DNA of 36,634 nucleotides, taken from positions 42,221-78,854 of the forward strand of contig DHKI01000013.1 in assembly GCA_002404755.1 (NCBI GenBank), read 5' to 3'. Below are positions 32,988 to 36,634 of this stretch, piece by piece. Within the stretch, counting starts at the first letter, position 1; each line of letters opens with the position of its first letter. Source of the stretch: Clostridiales bacterium UBA4698. Lineage in GTDB: Bacteria > Bacillota > Clostridia > TANB77 > UBA1234. The notes beneath the pieces were generated by a model. The model searched no databases. It was not told the DNA's origin and was given only the letters and a program-made list of their open reading frames with translations. A program made the translations under genes and the position numbers.

Positions 32988-33845
32988 ATGACAATTTATA
33001 TAGATGAGCTGTTTTTAAACAATTTACTTATAACGTATCTAGTGTTAATTGCGGTAAAAAAGATTTTAAATAAGACTTGTTCTTGTTGGCGATTATTTTT
33101 TTCAAGCATCATTTCAACTATACTTTCAATTATATTAATTTTGTATGATGAAAATAATAATATCATTCTAAAAATAAGTGTTTTATTAATAACAGCCTAT
33201 ATTGCATTCATTCCTAAAAATATAAAAACGCTTATACCCGAAATGTTAACAATATTAATAGTGACTTTGATTTTAGGTGGAATCTGCAGTTCAACGATTA
33301 ATAAAGCTACTGAAATCTTGCTATTATTAGTGATAAGTTTTATAGGAATAAAAGAATACAATGAATATTATAAGAAGAAAAAGTGGAAAGCAAGAAATAC
33401 ATATACAGTGAAGATTAATATAGAAAATAAAAATATAGAACTAAAAGCATTTTTAGACACAGGAAATATGCTACAAGAAATGTTTAGCAGTGAATCTGTA
33501 ATTATAATATATGAAGGTGCTATTGAAGGAAAAGTTTCTAGTAATATTATAGAAGTAATCAAAAATGGAAACTTTGAAGGAATCGATTTTAATATTTTAA
33601 AAAATATAAGACCAATTACATACTCAGTTGTTAATGAGCAAGAAAAAATGATGTATGGACTAAAAATCAAAAATATAGAAATATATGTTGAAAATAGAAA
33701 GATTGTAAGAAATGCTGTAATTACTGTGGCAAATCATAAATTTGATGGAGCTGATGCTTTAATTGGCATAAATTTATTAGAAGGAGGTTATGAAAGTGGA
33801 TATTTTGATAATGATAAAACAGAAAATAACGAAATTGTTTGCTAA
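32988..33845 (+). CDS. spoIIGA: sigma-E processing peptidase SpoIIGA
   Basis: The protein has 285 residues from the ATG at 32988, behind AAAGGTGAG; an in-frame GTG at 32979 overlaps that site. The N-terminal half (about 1-125) has five hydrophobic segments (TIYIDELFLNNLLITYLVLIAVKKIL and so on). The C-terminal half is an aspartic-protease-like domain with the catalytic Asp157 in AFLDTGN and a closing DALIGINLLEGG. It sits in the sporulation septum on the mother-cell side and cuts pro-sigma-E when signalled by SpoIIR from the forespore. It overlaps the start of sigE by about 50 bases. Confidence 0.92.
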   Translation: MTIYIDELFLNNLLITYLVLIAVKKILNKTCSCWRLFFSSIISTILSIILILYDENNNIILKISVLLITAYIAFIPKNIKTLIPEMLTILIVTLILGGICSSTINKATEILLLLVISFIGIKEYNEYYKKKKWKARNTYTVKINIENKNIELKAFLDTGNMLQEMFSSESVIIIYEGAIEGKVSSNIIEVIKNGNFEGIDFNILKNIRPITYSVVNEQEKMMYGLKIKNIEIYVENRKIVRNAVITVANHKFDGADALIGINLLEGGYESGYFDNDKTENNEIVC

Positions 33846-34527
33846 AATACTCACGGCAATTGGCTTAAAGGAGCAAAATGAATTATATTACATTGGCGGT
33901 GCGGAGACACTACCGCCACCACTCTCTCAAGAAGAGGAAACGGAAATTTTAAACAGACTTCTTAATAATGATGAGTCAGTAAGAAAAATATTAATAGAGA
34001 GAAATTTGAGATTAGTTGTTTATATAGCAAAGAAATTTGAGAATACTTCGGCAGGAATAGAAGATTTAATATCTATAGGTACAATAGGATTAATGAAAGC
34101 AATAAATACATATGATGTTAAGAAGAATATAAAATTGGCTACATACGCATCTAGGTGTATCGAAAATGAAATTTTAATGCATCTACGAAGAACTAATAGG
34201 CTTAAAAACGAAATTTCGATAGACGAGCCATTAAACACCGATGGTGACGGAAATGAATTGCTACTATCCGACATAATAGGAACAGATGAAGATATAGTAT
34301 TTAAAAATATAGAAGATGAAGTAGACAAAAAGATAATAGAAGAATCATTAAAAAAACTTAATAAAAGAGAAAAAAACATAATGGAATTAAGATTTGGATT
34401 TAAAACAGGAATTGAAAAGACACAAAAAGAAGTGGCAGACATGCTGGGCATATCTCAATCTTACATATCAAGAATAGAAAAGAAAATAATTGGAAGAATG
34501 AAAAAAGAAATGAAAGCTAAAATATAA
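33796..34527 (+). CDS. sigE: RNA polymerase sporulation sigma factor E (pro-form)
   Basis: This sigma-70 family protein has 243 residues from the GTG at 33796. That GTG is 8 bases from AAGGAGG, while the ATG at 33790 is only 2 bases from it; an ATG at 33811 is also possible. A basic amphipathic pro-sequence (IKQKITKLFAKILTAIG) precedes the cleavage zone ELYYIGGAETLPPPLS, as in SigE of Bacillus. Region 2 has RNLRLVVYIAKKFENTSAGIEDLISIGTIGLMKAI, with the core-binding and -10 helices. Region 4 has EVADMLGISQSYISRIEKK. It directs early mother-cell transcription after activation by SpoIIGA. The overlap with spoIIGA makes their translation coupled. Confidence 0.96.
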   Translation: MDILIMIKQKITKLFAKILTAIGLKEQNELYYIGGAETLPPPLSQEEETEILNRLLNNDESVRKILIERNLRLVVYIAKKFENTSAGIEDLISIGTIGLMKAINTYDVKKNIKLATYASRCIENEILMHLRRTNRLKNEISIDEPLNTDGDGNELLLSDIIGTDEDIVFKNIEDEVDKKIIEESLKKLNKREKNIMELRFGFKTGIEKTQKEVADMLGISQSYISRIEKKIIGRMKKEMKAKI

Positions 34528-34532
34528 AATGA

Positions 34533-34561
34533 GTGTGTGAGAAAGTTCATAAGGAAAGTAT
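34533..34561 (+). promoter_or_regulatory. possible sigma-F/G-type promoter of sigG
   Basis: GGAAAGTAT (34553-34561) matches the -10 pattern GGNNANNNT of forespore sigma factors. At the expected 15-base distance the -35 reads GTGTG (34533-34537) against GYATA, a partial match. In B. subtilis sigG is transcribed by sigma-F. Confidence 0.35.
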
Positions 34562-34564
34562 AAA

Positions 34565-34615
34565 AAAGCCTCCAATGGAAATAATTTTATTAAAAGAATT
34601 CTAAAGGGAGGTTTT
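34565..34615 (+). promoter_or_regulatory. hairpin that sequesters the sigG ribosome binding site
   Basis: AAAGCCTCC (34565-34573) pairs over 9 bp (one G-T) with GGAGGTTTT (34607-34615). The 3' arm is the sigG Shine-Dalgarno itself. Inside the loop TTTT/AAAA (34585-34588 with 34592-34595) and GAA/TTC (34578-34580 with 34599-34601) can pair. The T-rich stretch up to the TTG start gives it a terminator look as well. Confidence 0.7.
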
Positions 34616-34618
34616 ATT

Positions 34619-35389
34619 TTGATTAAAAAAGTAGAAATCTGTGGTGTGAATACCTCCAAATTGCCAGTTTTAAGCAATGAAGAAAAAGAAAAACTATTTA
34701 TAAGAATAAAAAATGGTGATAATGAAGCAAGAGAAGAATTTATAAATGGTAATTTGAAACTAGTCTTAAGTGTAATAAGAAAGTTCAATAACAGAGGAGA
34801 AAATGTTGATGATTTATTTCAGGTCGGTTGTATAGGGCTTATAAAAGCAATAGATAATTTTGATTTGTCACAGAATGTGCTCTTTTCAACATATGCTGTG
34901 CCAATGATTATTGGAGAAATTAGAAGACATTTAAGAGATAACAATGCAATAAGAGTAAGTAGGTCTTTAAGAGATATTGCATATAAAGCCATGCAAGCAA
35001 AGGAAATGCTAATATTAAAGAATAATAAAGAACCAACTATTGCAGAAATAGCAAAAGAATTAGGATTGGAAAAAGAGGAGGTAACAAATGCATTGGATGC
35101 GATACAAGAACCAGTATCTCTTTATGAACCGATATATAATGACGGTGCAGATAGTTTGTATTTAATGGATCAATTAAAAGATGATAGTAATAGTGATGAG
35201 AATTGGACAGAAGATATTGCAATAAAAGAAAGTTTGCGAAAATTGAATAACAGAGAAAGAATGATAATAAGAAAAAGATTTTTTGATGGAAAAACACAAA
35301 TGGAAGTTGCAGATGAAATAGGCATTTCACAAGCACAAGTATCAAGATTGGAAAAAGAAGCATTATTACACATGAAAAAGAATATATAA
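34619..35389 (+). CDS. sigG: RNA polymerase sporulation sigma factor G
   Basis: The protein has 256 residues. The TTG start is 7 bases after AAAGGGAGG. The N-terminus KKVEICGVNTSKLPVL is the SigG hallmark that binds the anti-sigma factor SpoIIAB/CsfB. Region 2: NLKLVLSVIRKFNNRGENVDDLFQVGCIGLIKAIDNFD. Region 3 includes EPTIAEIAKELGLEKEEV. Region 4: EVADEIGISQAQVSRLEKEALLHMK. It drives late forespore genes. Lying 91 bases behind sigE, it can be reached by readthrough, which makes the leader hairpin meaningful. No good terminator follows: only a weak GGCA/TGCC hairpin near 35448-35480 with an ATATTTTTG tail. Confidence 0.97.
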   Translation: MIKKVEICGVNTSKLPVLSNEEKEKLFIRIKNGDNEAREEFINGNLKLVLSVIRKFNNRGENVDDLFQVGCIGLIKAIDNFDLSQNVLFSTYAVPMIIGEIRRHLRDNNAIRVSRSLRDIAYKAMQAKEMLILKNNKEPTIAEIAKELGLEKEEVTNALDAIQEPVSLYEPIYNDGADSLYLMDQLKDDSNSDENWTEDIAIKESLRKLNNRERMIIRKRFFDGKTQMEVADEIGISQAQVSRLEKEALLHMKKNI

Positions 35390-35535
35390 AAGTTGGAATC
35401 TTTTTATTAAAGGTAGAATATTAATATAGTAAAGAAAAATATTTATAAGGCAAAGCGACATATATATTTTGCGTGCCATATTTTTGAAAAAGTAAGACAA
35501 TTTATGAGTAAAACATCGCAAATTTACAAAAATAC

Positions 35536-35564
35536 TTGACATAACATGCACAAAATGCTATATT
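35536..35564 (+). promoter_or_regulatory. strong sigma-A promoter of the 35.6-kb orphan gene
   Basis: Perfect -35 TTGACA (35536-35541), 17 bases, -10 TATATT (35559-35564) with an upstream TGC (extended -10). It is among the best promoters in the window. The 35390-35535 stretch before it is AT-rich with no gene. Confidence 0.8.
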
Positions 35565-35600
35565 AGAAAACGTACAACTAAATTTTAGGAGGAAAAAAGC

Positions 35601-35948
35601 ATGACAAATTTTGCCGGCTGCTTGGAGGAGTATGAAAGAAGAGGCGGGAAATTAACTGAGGATGAAGGTTTTTGGTTACCTAGACGCCAATTTTTGAAGG
35701 TATCCAAAAAAAGTGACGCAAGGATTGAAAAACTATTTGAGGGAGAGTATACAATCTCAGAGGAGATTTCGACCTATCGTGCTTTTGAGTATCGGGCGGC
35801 GATAAAGCCAGCTATTGGTATGTCGCCAAAGCAGATAAAGAAAGAAGTGCGTAATACACTAAAGAACCAAAAAATTAACGCAACCGTTAGTGTTAAGACA
35901 GGTAAAGTAAATAATGATTATTTGTACTTAACAATAACTGTTGAGTAA
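35601..35948 (+). CDS. uncharacterised 115-residue protein
   Basis: I do not recognise this protein. The ATG lies 8 bases after TAGGAGG. It is soluble, with no signal peptide or membrane segment. The N-terminal half (about 1-50) is charged and probably helical (CLEEYERRGGKLTEDEGFWLPRRQFLKVSKKSDARIEKLF). A middle stretch (YTISEEISTYRAFEYRAAIKPA) follows, and the C-terminal third (MSPKQIKKEVRNTLKNQKINATVSVKTGKVNNDYLYLTITVE) reads as a helix followed by two or three strands. The helix-then-FSV-like-strand arrangement faintly resembles small phage/plasmid-associated domains, but this is only an impression. Codon use differs from neighbours: four of its eight Arg codons are CGN and GAG is common. 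Its own strong promoter and terminator, between sigG and the ylmC-like gene, mark it as an independent, possibly acquired unit. Confidence 0.8.
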   Translation: MTNFAGCLEEYERRGGKLTEDEGFWLPRRQFLKVSKKSDARIEKLFEGEYTISEEISTYRAFEYRAAIKPAIGMSPKQIKKEVRNTLKNQKINATVSVKTGKVNNDYLYLTITVE

Positions 35949-35954
35949 CAAAGT

Positions 35955-36003
35955 GAGCTAAGTATGCTAATAAGAAATTTTATTAGATACCTAGCTCTTT
36001 TTG
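35955..36003 (+). terminator. Rho-independent terminator of the orphan gene
   Basis: A long imperfect stem has GAGCTA/TAGCTC (35955-35960, 35992-35997), then GTAT/ATAC and TAATAA/TTATTA inside, followed by TTTTTTG (36003). It lies 6 bases after the stop. Confidence 0.85.
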
Positions 36004-36025
36004 TTATAAAAATTATAGAACTAAC

Positions 36026-36049
36026 GTATAAATAATTATACAGTATAAT
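36026..36049 (+). promoter_or_regulatory. possible promoter and dyad before the ylmC-like gene
   Basis: TATAAT (36044-36049) lies 9 bases before the GGAGGTG ribosome binding site, but no sigma-A -35 is seen at 16-18 bases. The dyad GTATAA-ATAA-TTATAC (36026-36041) fills the spacer. An alternative sigma factor or an activator is possible. Confidence 0.3.
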
Positions 36050-36072
36050 TGTGATACGGAGGTGAATTAGAG

Positions 36073-36303
36073 TTGGGAAGAGCACTTACATTTAAACAAA
36101 AAGAAGTGATAAATTTAACAGATGGCAGAAGGCTAGGATATGTACAAGATGTAGAAGCAAATTTTGAAACAGGAGAAATAACAGCAATAATAGTTCCGGG
36201 GACAAACAAACTTTTTTCATTAGGAAATAAAACAGATATTGTGATACCTTGGAAGAATATAAAACGAATAGGAGATGACATAATACTTGTTGAGATAAGT
36301 TAA
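36073..36303 (+). CDS. YlmC/YmxH-family PRC-barrel protein
   Basis: The protein has 76 residues. The TTG start lies 8 bases after GGAGGTG. It is a single PRC-barrel: FKQKEVINLTDGRRLGYVQDVEANFETGEITAIIVPG, then WKNIKRIGDDIILVEI, a small all-beta fold. The family (YlmC, YmxH) sits next to sigG in many sporulating Firmicutes and is often annotated as a sporulation protein. Its function is unknown. Its position after sigG fits; here the orphan gene with its terminator is placed between them. Confidence 0.88.
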   Translation: MGRALTFKQKEVINLTDGRRLGYVQDVEANFETGEITAIIVPGTNKLFSLGNKTDIVIPWKNIKRIGDDIILVEIS

Positions 36304-36315
36304 GAGATAAAAAGC

Positions 36316-36365
36316 GTCTGCAAACCAACAGGGGTTAACAGACTCAAAATGTTGAAATATCAACA
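36316..36365 (+). other. two small hairpins after the ylmC-like gene
   Basis: GTCTG...CAGAC (36316-36320, 36339-36343) with inner AACC/GGTT forms one stem, and TGTTGA-AATA-TCAACA (36350-36365) a second. Neither has a T-run, so they are weak terminator candidates at best. 36366-36422 is AT-rich with nothing visible. Confidence 0.4.
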
Positions 36366-36422
36366 CTTTGAACGATGATGAATTTTTGATGAAAAAATAA
36401 TGAAAAATAATTAAAATTTTTG

Positions 36423-36451
36423 TTGACAATTGTCGCTTAGGGTGTTAATAT
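36423..36451 (+). promoter_or_regulatory. P1 promoter of a probable rRNA operon
   Basis: Perfect -35 TTGACA (36423-36428), 17 bases, -10 TAATAT (36446-36451). The palindrome GACAATTGTC (36425-36434) overlaps the -35, and TTGTCGCT (36430-36437) is repeated inverted as AGCGACAA (36465-36472), flanking the -10 and start. Confidence 0.75.
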
Positions 36452-36558
36452 AGAACATGTCGACAGCGACAACAACTTATTGAGAACACAGAGATTGCAG
36501 ATGAATTGTATGGACAAAATCTGAACAAGAAAGTTCAAAAATAAATTCCAAAGAACTG

Positions 36559-36587
36559 TTGACAAACACAAACAACTTTAGTATAAT
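36559..36587 (+). promoter_or_regulatory. P2 promoter of a probable rRNA operon
   Basis: Perfect -35 TTGACA (36559-36564), 17 bases and perfect -10 TATAAT (36582-36587). Tandem consensus promoters of this strength about 135 bases apart are typical of Firmicute rRNA operons. The leader that follows (36594-36634) ends ACATTGAAAAGTAAACAA, similar to the sequence found shortly before 16S rRNA in clostridia. The gene itself would start beyond the window. Confidence 0.8.
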
Positions 36588-36634
36588 ACAAGAGCTTTAA
36601 GAAATTAAAGCAAAGCACATTGAAAAGTAAACAA

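Noticed and set aside
1..36634. CRISPR arrays, insertion sequences, integrases, toxin-antitoxin pairs or defence systems
   Set aside because: No repeat-spacer pattern, transposase, recombinase or known defence motif was seen in any frame.

Overview
The window comes from a low-GC, endospore-forming Firmicute of the Clostridia type. Arginine is written almost entirely as AGA, most genes have AGGAGG-like ribosome binding sites with frequent GTG and TTG starts, and the spoIIGA-sigE-sigG sporulation cluster sits directly behind ftsA-ftsZ. No phage, transposon, CRISPR array or defence locus was seen. It is mostly a housekeeping chromosome segment with a few accessory insertions.

Layout. 1-262: a minus-strand tRNA cluster (one partial tRNA, Glu, Lys) with its promoter. 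349-1599: minus-strand SDR reductase and a small CBM25-like protein, followed by a divergent intergenic region. 1816-6721: VanW/G5 wall protein, then ywlE-rpiB and a fused TagO-MnaA-type protein for the teichoic acid linkage unit. 6738-13407: a translation and signalling run, rsmB-rlmN-prpC-prkC-rsgA-rpe. 13685-14836: an NahK-like sugar kinase with atypical codon use. 14991-17124: an SPFH-domain/double-zinc-ribbon protein and a Tim44-like zinc-ribbon membrane protein. 17203-19510: thrS behind a T-box leader. 19737-21393: a DUF6514-like protein and glyA. 21509-26794: topA, murG and a topoisomerase III. 26958-32824: a division and wall cluster of murA (frameshifted here), divIB/ftsQ, a DUF881 protein, sbp, ftsA and ftsZ. 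32988-35389: spoIIGA, sigE and sigG. 35601-35948: an orphan gene with its own promoter and terminator. 36073-36303: a YlmC/YmxH PRC-barrel protein. 36423-36634: tandem strong promoters and leader of what is probably an rRNA operon starting just beyond the window.

How the genes work together. The protein-making genes (thrS, rsmB, rlmN, rsgA, tRNAs, probable rRNA promoters) sit among envelope genes (tagO-mnaA fusion, murG, murA, ftsQAZ, PrkC/PrpC, VanW). PrkC/PrpC is a muropeptide-sensing kinase and phosphatase pair that links wall state to growth. SpoIIGA, SigE and SigG connect division to sporulation. Several control signals can be read: a T-box for thrS; a spoIIG-type promoter with 22-bp spacing and a Spo0A-like box; an exact Spo0A box downstream of the SPFH promoter; and a hairpin that would bury the sigG ribosome binding site, as is known for B. 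subtilis.

The observations most worth a second look are the sigG leader hairpin, the 35.6-kb orphan gene, the tagO-mnaA fusion, the SPFH/Tim44 zinc-ribbon pair with its Spo0A box, the single-base frameshift in murA, a 14-bp perfect hairpin inside ftsQ and the TGTAATA repeats before ftsA. I saw no clear multi-gene novel defence or mobile system.
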